A stretch of DNA of 64,000 nucleotides from Isoetes taiwanensis. Taxonomy: Eukaryota > Streptophyta > Lycopodiopsida > Isoetales > Isoetaceae. The stretch covers positions 1,026,852 to 1,090,851 of the forward strand of contig JAJEKV010000015.1 of the NCBI GenBank assembly GCA_021234155.1. The letters run 5' to 3'. The notes under the pieces are model-generated. The model was not told the DNA's origin, made no database searches, and saw only the letters and a list, made by a program, of their open reading frames with translations. Below are positions 1-10,538 of this stretch, one piece after another (the stretch's first letter is position 1; every line of letters begins with the position of its first letter). A program made the translations under genes and the position numbers.

Positions 1-298
1 TTGTGTGGCCTAATCTTTGATGCCATAATTCCATTGAGTTTTCCTCTCCAACTTCACTTAATAAAATGTTTATACTTCTAGGACAAAACTCAAAATGATT
101 TCCAATTCTTTTTGCATATAATACTATTTTTCCATTATCAAGAACTATGCACATATGCTTGTCAAACAAGACTTTATAATTTTTATCAACTAGATCTCAC
201 TCTGAGATTAAGTTTTTATCATCCCCGTACACACAACACATTATTAATGGTAATAATTTTCCCATTTTCTCCTATGAGTTCAAGCACACCACAAGCTT

Positions 299-1000
299 CT
301 ACATTTTGCTTTTCTCCATTAGCCAAGCGCGACGATCCCGGAGCTTACTAGTTTCAAGATTTCTTAATATCTTTGAACTTTGCATCACGGATTTTTCAGC
401 TCCAGAATCTATAACCACAGGATTAGAAACATTTTCATCACATAAATTTGATAAAGCATATGACTTTACCTCCTCCTCAGGAATTTCTTCCGATACAGAA
501 CCTATAGTTGGCTTTGAGAGAGTAACGCTTCTGGATGCACCTCTACTAGAGGATCCCCTAAAGCTTCCACGTCCTCTTCCCCTTTTTGTACACATATTAG
601 CCAGATGGCCTACTCCTCCGCAAGCATAGCATGAACGTCCTCTGATTTTAGTACAGTTTGACTTAATATGCCCAGTTTCTCCACAACCATAACAAATTAC
701 ATCTTTGCTTCTTCCTCTTCCTCTTCCAAAATATAAAATGTTATCTCCCCCTTGATCATAATTCCTTCTAGCCTCTCTTTGTGTAATTTCAGTCCTCACA
801 ATACTTATAGCTTCTTCTTTAGTTCTAGACATAGTACGAATCAAGGATGCAAGATTTTCATCATAAGCAGCAAATACATCTGAGATATAGAGTATTTTTG
901 ATTGGGCAGAAAGAGGTGCAGCCCCTTCTAAATCCATAAATATTCCATCCATTTTATCAAACAGCTCAACCAAATCTTGACCACTTTCATATTTCAACAT
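299..1000 (-). pseudogene. gag-pro: copia A gag C-terminal part and protease start
   Basis: This minus-strand frame encodes the end of a copia Gag and the start of the aspartic protease. Two CCHC zinc knuckles lie in the middle (CYGCGETGHIKSNC and CYACGGVGHLANMC), followed by an Arg/Gly/Ser-rich linker and the protease active-site motif DSGAEK near residue 197. Gag packages element RNA, and the protease cuts the Gag-Pol precursor inside the virus-like particle. After the active site the frame shifts near base 300 and ends out of frame, while protease-like residues continue in another frame upstream. The broken frame marks it as a non-functional copy. The first Met here is internal: the true Gag start is at 1368. 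Confidence 0.82.
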
Positions 1001-1167
1001 TCTTAATTCTTGTTCTAATTTCTCGTGGATCCATATTATGAATTGAAGCTATGATACCATAACCAAGCTTTGAAATGATAATACCTTTTGCTTGAGCTAA
1101 ATTCCTTGCCTCATCCTTAGCAGCCTTTGCTGATTCTGCAGAGACCTCCGGCTTTGATGAACCAGCT

Positions 1168-1368
1168 TCATTCTTTATAGATACCCGTCTTTGCTTCTCG
1201 GTTTGAAAGGAGAGGATCGGACCCGGATCCCAGACCCTCTGCTTCCAATGCTTTTTCCACCTTCATCTTCCATGCTTGGAAACCAGAACGTCCTTTATAC
1301 ACCTTAACATCAGCTAATATAGAGGCAGCTACCTTATTAGATGCCATCTCCTCTGTTTTTGGACTCAA
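1168..1368 (-). pseudogene. gag: copia A gag N-terminus
   Basis: The short minus-strand frame begins just downstream of the primer binding site and contains a GRSGFQAWKMKVEKALEAEG segment. This is the usual opening of plant copia Gag (a phi-x-G-x-x-F-x-x-W-K pattern). The frame breaks at 1168, and the remaining Gag resumes at 1000, so roughly 55 codons between them are in another frame or lost. Confidence 0.75.
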
Positions 1369-1370
1369 AG

Positions 1371-1382
1371 GCTCTGATACCA
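1371..1382 (-). promoter_or_regulatory. Primer binding site of copia A
   Basis: On the minus strand these bases read TGGTATCAGAGC, the standard plant copia site complementary to the 3' end of initiator tRNA-Met. It lies two bases from the LTR end (LTR boundary at 1385 on the plus strand) and just upstream of the gag N-terminus. This fixes both the orientation and the LTR edge. Confidence 0.9.
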
Positions 1383-1932
1383 GTTGTTAGAATTGAAAAC
1401 TTTGAGCCCGGGAATTGAACCCAGATGAAAAACCAAGTTCAATCTTCTCCCTTTTACACCTGCTTAATATCCACAAAGGATTTACATAAATCGAATAGGA
1501 GCCCACAAAGGATACCCCACAAAGAATAGCACACGCGTATTACCACCACGAACCTTGACAGCGGGGATCGCCACTTATTACCACCGCGTAATATAAAACG
1601 ACACCTACAACCTGTTTACATCTCCTCCAGCTCCAAATCCGGGAGCATACAGTAGATCCAAGTCCGGCATCGAAAAACCCGGCTCCAGCGTTCGCCCATA
1701 AATTCGACTGTTCAAAACCAAAAACCACGCTACGTTTTCGTCACTTTTTCCTCTGTCATACTTTCGTCTACTTTCCCTCTTTTTTTTATTATTTTTCCAT
1801 GCAAAGTCCATCTATAAATGTTAAGCAGGTGTAATATACAGCAATTGCCATCTGTTCAAAATTATCACTTAGGCATGTAACTCCAACAGAAGCTATTCAT
1901 TACACATGAGAAGTAAAATATGATTGTTTGAT

Positions 1933-2835
1933 ATCTTATGATGTGCCATGCATGTTCAAGTTGCATAGAGCCTTCTGCATCTCTTTCTTAGGTATCTTAT
2001 GTGTAATCGAATTTATATCCCTTTTGTTTGAAATGTTATGATCGTGTGGGTTTGGATAAGACCATATCACACAATCTACTAGCTCCCTTCTCGGTGCATC
2101 AGAGGGATTCATGCGCCATCGCTTGTTATAACAATCCTTATACAGTTCCTTACCATCTAAACTTTTCTTCTTGCTCACTGGTGCCCAGTACTGAATCATG
2201 AACCATAGGCGTTCATCGCTATCCACATTAGTACATGGGTCAGTTAGTGCGTGTCCTAGCCAAACTGGGTAGATGTCTTGGTCAGGCCTAACAAGCACAA
2301 AGCAACCCTTGTGTATATCATCAAAAGATGTCCACTCTGGTAGACCATGTCATCTTGATCGTGCACTTTTATGTCCAACATACTAATTTTCATGGGGTCT
2401 AAGGAATCTTTCCACCTACTCGATGGTAGAAAACCATCTGTCAAAATAGAAACCTCACTTGAAGTCTTTGTGAGTTTACTAGCTATATTCTCCCAATATG
2501 AAATCAAGGTATGGAATGACCTTCTTTTCATTTCAGACATGTTATCTCACTCTTCATATGTTTCCAATGCGCAATATATGATTGTATACCTTTTTGGAAT
2601 TGCATGGCATCTTTCAGTGACTCAAATGGTGCCATAGGCTTTGGTTGACCTGGAGGAAAAATAGGTCGGCCTTATTCATCCTTCTTCCACATTTCTATAT
2701 TATGAGTTGGTTCTCATGACATATCTGACGGTCGAAATTTATATTGCATGATTGGAATGCCATCCCTCATAGAAAACTTGAATTGTAGTGGGTTAGAAAG
2801 CCCAATAAGTGTTTATTTACCATCAATCATGTAGT
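1933..2835 (-). pseudogene. DUF7869-like protein, C-terminal part (split gene)
   Basis: The minus strand encodes, across several frames, a protein tail with segments such as PLQFKFSMRDGIPIMQYKFR, GRPIFPPGQPKP, VYPVWLGHALTDP and WFMIQYWAP, ending at the stop near 1936. From memory these match the C-terminal half of large uncharacterised eukaryotic proteins carrying DUF7869; a search is needed. The missing front half is at 11578-12590 in the same orientation. The protein can be followed across the gap (DWKGFVEGY on one side, YMIDG on the other), so a gypsy-type element at 2836-11577 split this gene. Internal stops and frameshifts show that it is dead. Function is unknown. Confidence 0.6.
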
Positions 2836-3126
2836 TGTTAAGGGTCTATCCCGTCTCACCCCCTTAATCATATGCTCTCATACATAATTCACAGTTAAAG
2901 TTATGAGATAACAATTGCAGACATCAACGCTTACCAGATTATTTATACATCCATATAATTCATCCAGTTCTGGTTCATACAAATCCTCTATGGCATATCC
3001 TGGTACATAAAGATTAGATTATGAACTTTGTAATGCAGGATTGACACAAATGAATCACGAAATGGAGAGTTTATGTTGATCTTGTGCTGGTCAATAACTG
3101 AACCATTTACCCTGGATAAAACTTAT

Positions 3127-5781
3127 CACTAGAGTTGTCCACTGGACCATCTGCGGTCCATGGACTAAAATTGGTCCATCGTACCTCTGCCACTTAAACC
3201 CATATATCTAGAGATGAACTTCTCCATTTTGCAATCTACCACCACCTTTTGAATCTTCACTTGATTCTTTATGATCTACAAGAAGTTCATGACCAATGGA
3301 TTCACCCATATCTTGTGGTGATTGTCCAAACCTCATACAATTTAGCAGTTTTCGTACTAGTCCAGAACTGCATTCTTCATGTTTTCTAGCACAAAGGGGT
3401 CCAAACCTTGCCAAAATAAAAAGCAAATGATTTTTTATGGTAAAACATATTAATTTGCATGTTCCCAAGTTTTTTCACCATTATATGACATTAGATGAAG
3501 TCGCCATACCCAATATTGCTCAAAAGGGTTGTTTGAGGGTATGAATTATTTCTCTCTTACTATTACAAGTTTTGGCCTAATTCTTGTGGCCATAAGTTGT
3601 TGACTCTAAGAGCTATAGTTCGATGTTTTTTTGAAGCATTCATAAGTTATAATGATTTCAATATTGACTAAAGAATCTCTTATATAGAATTCAGGACAAA
3701 AATAAATCTAAAATGATTTAATAAAACTCGTATATCGTCTTTAGAAGGGTAACTAAAGATGCACGCTATGCACTACACTTATATCTACGTAGAATATAAT
3801 TTTATCAACCAATATCTAGTAGCTAATCATCCATTCTCTACATTTGGTTGTGTTTGTGACTACACGGTATTGGAGTTTAAGTATGCTAATTATACACATA
3901 CGTTCATCTTTTAGGAAATGCTATATTTTTAATGAATGTAAGCCTTCATTAGCAACATAGATCTCAAATTTCATGTCAAAATGACATAGTAGTTGCAAGA
4001 TTTAAATATAAATATCCATGGACCATTAATGGTCAATACTTAGACTTGTCAAAATTTGAATTGCTTAATCAAAATAACACTCTTTTTCAACTCACATATG
4101 ATAACACATGTGCATAGAGGTTCTTGATGTCATATATTGCAAAAAAACACAAAGAAATTTACTTCTCTCTTGCTATCATAAACTTACTACTATGTTTGCT
4201 GTCAGACGTATTGTAGGTTAAGTATGATAATAATGCATGTAGATCATCTTTCATGATATGAGCTATATTTTTTTTTTATGGATGCAAGCTTTCCTTGGTA
4301 ATATAGATCTCCTGTTTCATGTTAAAATAATTCGCTATATGCAAGAGTTGAATACAAATGGCCGTTGACTATTTATGGTCCATAATTAAACAAATTGCTA
4401 TCTAATATCACCTCTCTAGCTATTATAAATAACTATATTTATTATTCATTTGTCATCTATACAATGATAATGATGAAATCTTATCTTCTATAGCATAAGG
4501 GATGAGTAGAAATCCTCGTAGATTCAATTTGCTTATGCCTCAAGATTACACCTAATGAGGCAATTCCACAACCAACTAATCTTATCAATTAGAGTACTAT
4601 GCATATGTCTTATGTTCTGAAATTGAGATCAATATGGATTAAGATGGTGACACTCTTGGTTTTATAATGGGCCTAAGCCATTTGGACCAGTAATGGTCGC
4701 GGACATAGCAGATTATCTTTATTTTTTTACAATAATAGCATTTAATTGTATTCCTTCTTTCTTATTGCATTGGTATTGCAACTTGTTATGTTTTAAGAAT
4801 ATAACTTTTGAAGGTCATAACTCCAACCATAAGCTTCAAAATTCATGAAAGACGTAATTTAGCAAATAATTTGAAGTTGAGGTTAAAATGCTTAATCCAA
4901 ACAACAAAATATGTGTATTACATATTTTTAATGAATAGAGTAACTCATGAACTACTCATTTCCAAAAATTCACATTGCAAGTAATTAACAGTAGGAAGTT
5001 CTTGAATTTTAAACAAACTGTGGACCAATAATGGTCTCAGGATAGAAATCTTTCTTGATTTTTTTAGAACAAGTGCTATGCTCGTTTTGTGTGCTTTTTT
5101 TTGCATTTGTCTCATATTGTTATAAGCTTTCAAATTATAATTTTTTGAAGGACAAACTTGAATCATTCTTCTTTTTCTTCTTCAATATAGTCATAAATTA
5201 TTAGTCGATCGTATTAAAAATTGTATGAAAAAACCAAAACATAGAAATCAAGACCAATAAGCATTTTTCTAGGATGAAACAACTTGTTTACTACGTATAT
5301 TCCAAATTCCAAGCTAAAATTCGTTTATTGGAAAAAGTTAGAGATTTGATTCGAGAACAGACTTCTGGGAACCATTATTCGTCCATAGAAGAAAGAAAAC
5401 AGTTTTGACCCTGTCATGTTCGAAGAACTCTATCTTCCTTCTCATACCTCGGAATGAGGTGCAGTTTTTTGTATTGTATTCTCTGACTTACATAGAAAAA
5501 TAAGAAAATACTGAAAAAAATCAAAAAATTCGTTTTATTAAGACAGTTTTACCTTATATAAACATAAGGCAGTTTTGGCATGACCCCCTTGGATTCACAT
5601 AAGCATAACTTCCAAGAATGAAGGTAGATAGATTTTTAGGTATTTTTTATATGGAATATAGCTACTATATATGAATTTCTAGGAAGGATTTTGTTGAATT
5701 TTGAGCCATTGATTTTATATGAATTTTAAAGTGAACAGTGCAAATGCACCATTTTTGGTCCATTGCCTGACAACTCTAGTG
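3127..5781. mobile_element. CACTA-like DNA transposon, non-autonomous, 2655 bp
   Basis: The segment starts CACTAGAGTTGTC and ends with the exact reverse complement GACAACTCTAGTG, a perfect 13-bp terminal inverted repeat beginning CACTA, as in En/Spm elements. It interrupts an LTR that is continuous in the other copy. I find no transposase ORF inside. No three-base target duplication is visible: the left flank is TAT, the right flank is AAG, and LTR copy B has two extra bases (AG) at this point. Motifs of the form TGGACCA/TGGTCCA recur near the ends and inside. Class assignment rests on the termini alone. Confidence 0.75.
3840..5760. repeat. Diverged tandem repeats of about 330-390 bp with a TGGACCATTAATGGTCCA-type palindrome
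   Basis: Palindromic motifs related to TGGACCATTAATGGTCCA occur near 4016, 4366, 4684, 5014, 5364 and 5750, so the spacing is about 320-390 bp. Text between successive motifs is recognisably related (for example TAAGTATGCTAATTATACAC near 3878 against TAAGTATGATAATAATGCAT near 4219, followed in both by similar AT-rich blocks). Further copies of the short GGACCA/GGTCCA motif crowd the left end at 3140-3180. Subterminal repeats of this kind bind transposase in CACTA elements. Confidence 0.6.
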
Positions 5782-6392
5782 AAGCAGTGCTTAATTTGAA
5801 TTCACGCAAACCTCAAGAATAGACATGGCGACTTCCCAGAAGATGCTCTGTGCAGAACAAGACGGAAAACTGGCGAATTTAATGCTGCATGATGCCAAAT
5901 GATCCATGTATGGAAAAATTGTCAGCCACTTTATGAAATCGGCCAAGAACAGTTTCTTTATGCGAATTCAACAGATGAATGGAAATCTGATTTACCGTAA
6001 GCTTTACAGGAGGAACTGCTTTAGGTCGAAATGATCTGCTACTGCCAGAACGATTTTACCAGAGGAACTGCTGGCCGAAATTCCTGGTCTGATCTTTGAT
6101 GGACGAAACTGAAGAGCCTCAGAAGAAGGTGCTGGACGGTTCTCCACTGGCTTCGCTCCCCAAAACAATCCGGCCCTCTTCTGTTTCCTTTGCATCCGTT
6201 TTATGAAGGGGCGCACAGGTCACGCCCCTTCTCATCTCATATTAAAAAGAAATTTTTAATTTTAGAATTATATTTAATTTAAGGTATCTTTTCATTTCAA
6301 AGGTATATTAACATTTTCAAATGTATGTTTTCCAAAACCATGTCCATATTCTTAACTTGCCACAACATACATTTATTTCTGCTTGGAGCAGT

Positions 6393-9305
6393 TTATTTAG
6401 CACCTCGTCGGGTGCGTTTGCCGGTGCGCTTGAAATGATTGTCATAAGGACCATCGCTGTTGTCGTCTTCTAATTCCTCATGGGGCAAATCCTCCCTATT
6501 GTCAACATTATCCCCCGTTTTTGTGTAGAGCGTATGCTCCACACACACTTGACGGTCCTCTTGGTGCTTGCTTGAAGTTGGCACATTGACAGGTTGGAAA
6601 TGCTGATCTCGATAATGCTTATTAAAGATAGCTATATTCTGTTTTCGTCGTCCAGCCATGGACAAAGTTGTGTCGTAATATGCTTTGGAGGCATCAATCA
6701 AGAACCCTGTGGATGTCATATCTTCGAAGACTTGAATGTACCGGGCTGGTAGATGGCTGAGCTTGAGGAATATTGCGGTATCCATAAAAGTCCCATGACA
6801 ACTTTTATTTGGATTGATATGACTAAGCTTCTCTTTGGATGCTGCAGAGGGACTTAGAATAAGAACGAGAAATTTGCAAAATTTAGCTTGTTCATAAATC
6901 AGTTTTTCTGGACTATTCTGGGCATGAGTAATAAAACTCTCCAGGTGTCGAATAGTATCTTCAGAAGTATCCCAGTTGGTCCCTTTTATAATTGCCCAGT
7001 TTGGAACTTGCTTTTGAATTGACTCCTTCCATGGCATTCGACGTGCAAACCTGGGATCAAAATTAGGATCGTCTTGAATAATTGATGGTGCATTGGAGAA
7101 GTTTACTTGTATGTCACTTGTTTGGAGCAAGGATTTTCTCCAGGTGTCATCATCAACCTGTTTAAGGGGAGGCATATCCAAAAATAATTCATTGTTAGGG
7201 TCATTTTTATATAAAGAGTCCATTTTCTGAAGGAAATTCAGAGGCAAATTTTGCTTGAGTGCCTCCCACTCGTCATCTGTTGGTGACTGCCAATCTATAT
7301 TGTGTACGGACAACATTGTCGCTTTATTATTGGTAAGTATGATGTCATAATGCAGAGCTACAATGGAAGCAAATCTCGCCCAAATTCTAAACTCATTGTG
7401 GCGCTTGACGGTGATTTCCATTGCTTGTAAGAGCAATGCTTGTGCCTCTTTAACATGTTGACGGAAATTTAGTTTAGCCAATTCTTGATCAAACTTGTCC
7501 ATGTGTACATGATCACCTGTTGCCTCAAAAACAAACTTGGGTTTAACATCACTGATGGCATCTTTAGTAGTGCTTCTCATGGCGACTTGAGAATGAGCCA
7601 AGTAAGCTATAATATAGCTTGTTACATCAACATCCCATGTTTTACATAGAGTGGCGGTACAAACAGAAATGTCATCACGACATATGGCAGCAACCAGATG
7701 CAGGCGCTGTACATAAGTGAAATTCTTCCATATGGCTGAATATTGCTCCACAGGAATAGGTACAGTGGGATCTATACTTTGAGTCAATCGATGTAGCTTT
7801 AAACTGCTCGAGTCATATTGGTATCTATTTTCAAAAGTTGTTAGTGTAGGTAGAAGCCGTTGGCAATTACCAAATTCGTGGTGAATTTGGTCAATCACGG
7901 ACTGGCTGTGAGTCAACTGACTCTTTAACACTTGGTGGGACTGTTTCATACTCTGCAGTTGCTGCTGCCTTTTAAGTTTGAGAGTGTCCAATTTCGTCTG
8001 GAATAAACTTTTGATAGCTATAATGTTAGTTGGGTTGTTGGCTAAGAGTTCTGCATGGGCATGCTCCATTTCCTGCATTTTCTTAGTGACCTCAGCACAA
8101 TCTTGAATTTTTAGCTTAAGAGCATCTTCGAGACCCTGTTTCTCTAGTTGAAGTCCGCTGATTTGTTGTACTTTAGTTTTAACATCCACTAGAATGGTTT
8201 GATAACAACGTTGAGTATCAGCCAATAAACCTGTCATGAATGCAAATGGATCGTCGGGAGACTGAATAGTCATTATTGGCTCTTCAAGGGGCCCTTGAGG
8301 TGCTAGTTCTTTAATGTCACTATGAGTCTCCCGTAAATTTAACAAATGATGCATCATTAGTTGTAGATGGATGGCATAAGGAAATTCCTGTGCATTATTT
8401 CTTTTAATATTTCGCAATTGCCTATGTAATTGCTCTGTAAAAAGTGTTGCCCAAGGTACTGGAATTCCTTGTGTAGCCATTATCACATAAGCTAACCATT
8501 TCCGACTATAACCATGTTGATTAATTGGCATGAGTCTTTTCTTTAAGTGAAGGAAAATGGCTCTAAATGTTGAATTTACTTTATCAAAATTAAAGCATTT
8601 TTTCTTTACTGTAATGCCATAAGTCCCTAGGTCAATATTGTCATACCGAGGTGCTCGGTTAGTGTTAGGAAGTTTCAAGTTTTGCATGGCTAGTTCCCTT
8701 TGAACTTTAATGTGGCCTGTTTGGCGAGTGTAACTTGTCCTGGTTATCAATTCATAATTGTTTATGTATTCGTTTATCCACTCCTCATTTATTTGTTCAA
8801 ATGGAATAAGAACAAAAGACAATAAGTGAGCTTGTCGTAAATAGCTTACGGCTTGGTCATCCAATTGTGGTAAATTGGTCAAGTTGATGTTTGGATATAT
8901 AATTTGATATGGTTGATTTTGTTGCATCCTGTCAACCATTTGTATGCAATATACTTGAACAGTGGTGATTTGGCGTATTGTTTGCTTCCATTGACGGTGT
9001 TCTCGATGGAAGTTTATGCGTTTTTGCTCTTGTAAGAGTTTGTTGGATATGTAACGATGACGTTTCGAGTTCTTTGGTCTACCAAAACAGAGTAGTATTT
9101 TATTGTATGGCCAAAAACCAATACAGTACATAGCATCCATAAAGGATTCGTCTGGAAATACCCTCAATCGAGGATTCCACCAATGTTTAATTCGTGGACC
9201 TGGTAATGGTACCATGATCAACTGTAAGAGTGCTCCTTGGACTTTTGCTTTACTCAGTCTAACTAAAAATTTTGAGTTGCTCGTGGTCTCTGGCCATTCC
9301 CACAT
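6393..9305 (-). CDS. Extra 3' ORF (ORF3) of the gypsy element, about 970 residues, coiled coil, unknown function
   Basis: An uninterrupted minus-strand frame lies between the integrase and the 3' LTR. The open frame extends to 9377, but its first ~24 residues repeat the integrase tail through a tandem duplication. I therefore place the natural start at the Met at 9305 (MWEWPETTSNS). I recognise no catalytic domain. A long amphipathic, Gln/Lys/Leu-rich stretch (roughly residues 380-500) should form coiled coils, and the C-terminus is basic (RTGKRTRRGAK). There is no obvious signal peptide or membrane anchor, so an envelope role is unlikely. Being free of stops over nearly 1000 codons, in a region where every other ORF is broken, suggests recent constraint. 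A second copy of its tail lies at 11432-11577. Confidence 0.6.
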   Translation of the reverse strand: MWEWPETTSNSKFLVRLSKAKVQGALLQLIMVPLPGPRIKHWWNPRLRVFPDESFMDAMYCIGFWPYNKILLCFGRPKNSKRHRYISNKLLQEQKRINFHREHRQWKQTIRQITTVQVYCIQMVDRMQQNQPYQIIYPNINLTNLPQLDDQAVSYLRQAHLLSFVLIPFEQINEEWINEYINNYELITRTSYTRQTGHIKVQRELAMQNLKLPNTNRAPRYDNIDLGTYGITVKKKCFNFDKVNSTFRAIFLHLKKRLMPINQHGYSRKWLAYVIMATQGIPVPWATLFTEQLHRQLRNIKRNNAQEFPYAIHLQLMMHHLLNLRETHSDIKELAPQGPLEEPIMTIQSPDDPFAFMTGLLADTQRCYQTILVDVKTKVQQISGLQLEKQGLEDALKLKIQDCAEVTKKMQEMEHAHAELLANNPTNIIAIKSLFQTKLDTLKLKRQQQLQSMKQSHQVLKSQLTHSQSVIDQIHHEFGNCQRLLPTLTTFENRYQYDSSSLKLHRLTQSIDPTVPIPVEQYSAIWKNFTYVQRLHLVAAICRDDISVCTATLCKTWDVDVTSYIIAYLAHSQVAMRSTTKDAISDVKPKFVFEATGDHVHMDKFDQELAKLNFRQHVKEAQALLLQAMEITVKRHNEFRIWARFASIVALHYDIILTNNKATMLSVHNIDWQSPTDDEWEALKQNLPLNFLQKMDSLYKNDPNNELFLDMPPLKQVDDDTWRKSLLQTSDIQVNFSNAPSIIQDDPNFDPRFARRMPWKESIQKQVPNWAIIKGTNWDTSEDTIRHLESFITHAQNSPEKLIYEQAKFCKFLVLILSPSAASKEKLSHINPNKSCHGTFMDTAIFLKLSHLPARYIQVFEDMTSTGFLIDASKAYYDTTLSMAGRRKQNIAIFNKHYRDQHFQPVNVPTSSKHQEDRQVCVEHTLYTKTGDNVDNREDLPHEELEDDNSDGPYDNHFKRTGKRTRRGAK

Positions 9306-9854
9306 ATAAATTGATATTTTATATCGCTGAAGGAATCGATTGCCATTGGAAAGGTCGGAAACTTCGTTGAATGGCATTCACATGTACCAATTCCTTAGTT
9401 TTATGTAACTTTAAACGACATCCATTCACTAAGGTGGGCAGTAATGTACCTTGGAGATCTTTTAATTGTACTGATCCATTTTCATACAATTTATGGATTT
9501 GGAATGGACCAAGCCATCTACATTTCAATTTCCCTGGGTGTTGTTTAAATCGGGAATCATATAAAAGAACCTTGGCACCACATATAAATTGATATTTTAT
9601 ATCGCTGAAGGAATCGATTGTCATTGGAAGGTCGGAAACTTCGTTGAATGGCATTCACATGTACCAATTCCTTAGTTCTATGTAACTTTAAACGACATCC
9701 ATTCACTAAGGTGGGTAGTTATGTACCTTGGAGATCTTTTAATTGTACTGATCCATTTTCATACAATTTATGGATTTGGAATGGACCAAGCCATCTACAT
9801 TTCAATTTCCCTGGGTGTTGTTTAAATCGGGAATCATATAAAAGAACCTTGGCA
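9301..9854. repeat. 277-bp tandem duplication across the integrase/ORF3 junction
   Basis: The block beginning ACATATAAATTGATATTTTA near 9302 and ending before 9578 is repeated, nearly unchanged, from 9578 to about 9854. It covers the integrase C-terminal region (GAKVLLYDSRFKQHPGKLKC and following) and the start of ORF3. Copies differ at a few bases. One difference, TTA in the left copy against TAA in the right copy near 9720, puts a stop in the integrase frame. Confidence 0.88.
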
Positions 9855-10538
9855 CCATCATGAAAGTCTTGGAACTTTTGTTTTCGGTCTATCCATGCCT
9901 TCCTTCTGTCTTTAGGTACTTGTTGTGCCCATATAGATTGTTGGCGCTTTTCATCCAGAGCTTCTAATTGTATTAATCTGTATTGTAAAGAAGGAAGATC
10001 TGCCATTCGATGATGAATAGCAATACGCAAGCTTGGTATTACAAACTCGAATGGTAAGACAGCCTCTATCCCATAAGTTAATTGGAATGGAGTATGTCCT
10101 GTGATGGTCTTATAACTAGTTCTGTATGCCCAAAGCACCGCTGGTAATCGTTGTTCCCAGTCATTTCTTGTGGATTCACAAATTTTCTTCAAGATTGTGA
10201 CTAGAATCTTGTTAGTAGATTCAGCCTGCCCATTAGCTCGAGGGTAATAGGGTGTGGATTTACGATGAACAATCAAGAAATCTTTTGTAAGTATTTCTAT
10301 TGTGGAATTGATGAAATGAACTCCTCTATCACTTACAAGTTCAATGGGACAACCAAATCTGGTGATGACCTGTTGGTACAAAACTTTTGCTATACTTTTA
10401 GCTGTATTATCTTTTAGGGCTCTCGCCTCTGCCCATTTTGTATGGTAATCAATTAGAACCAATATATACTGGGCTTTAGTTCGCACTACTGGAGGGTTTA
10501 CTGGCCCGACAAAGTCCATGCCCCACGGGACCAAAATA
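9371..10538 (-). pseudogene. Ty3/gypsy integrase, catalytic core and C-terminal part
   Basis: The minus-strand frame from 10534 opens inside the integrase core (WGMDFVGP, then DYHTKWAEA, SDRGVHF, YYPRANGQAESTNK), so the three catalytic acids of the D,D-35-E core are present (D in MDFVGP, D in SDRG, E in QAESTN). The C-terminal region follows (GAKVLLYD, KLKCRWLGPF). Integrase inserts the element cDNA into chromosomes. The N-terminal zinc-binding part and all upstream pol are missing because the frame abuts an LTR at 10539. The frame stops at 9719 by a single nonsense change; the intact version of the same codon is in the tandem copy, where the frame runs on to about 9371. Confidence 0.85.

Larger units (their letters stand above)
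1..1830 (-). mobile_element. Ty1/copia retrotransposon A, 5' part (runs off the window start)
   Basis: Read on the minus strand, the order is LTR, primer binding site, gag N-terminus, gag zinc knuckles and the start of protease, which is Ty1/copia order. The rest of pol lies beyond base 1. In the first 300 bases the minus strand still encodes protease and downstream residues resembling copia (NLIS-type and LFDKHMCIVLDNGKI-type segments) but in a shifted frame, so this copy is broken. The LTR starts at 1385 on the plus strand with TGTTAG. Its far end is uncertain, about 1820-1840, since the second LTR is not in the window. Confidence 0.8.
2836..6367 (-). repeat. gypsy LTR copy A (interrupted by a CACTA-like element)
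   Basis: The LTR occupies 2836-3126 and 5782-6367 and aligns throughout with LTR copy B at 10539-11431. The sequence between is a separate transposon. Many CpG positions of copy B appear as TpG or CpA in this copy (for example CCGG against CTGG near 6085), consistent with decay of methylated cytosines. No clear polypurine tract is visible next to its boundary at 6367. Confidence 0.8.

Noticed and set aside
3127-5781. A 3-bp target duplication for the CACTA-like element
   Set aside because: Flanks are TAT and AAG, and moving the border by one to four bases gives no match.
6393-9377. Envelope-like protein in the gypsy element
   Set aside because: The position fits, but I see no signal peptide, no cleavage site and no membrane anchor.
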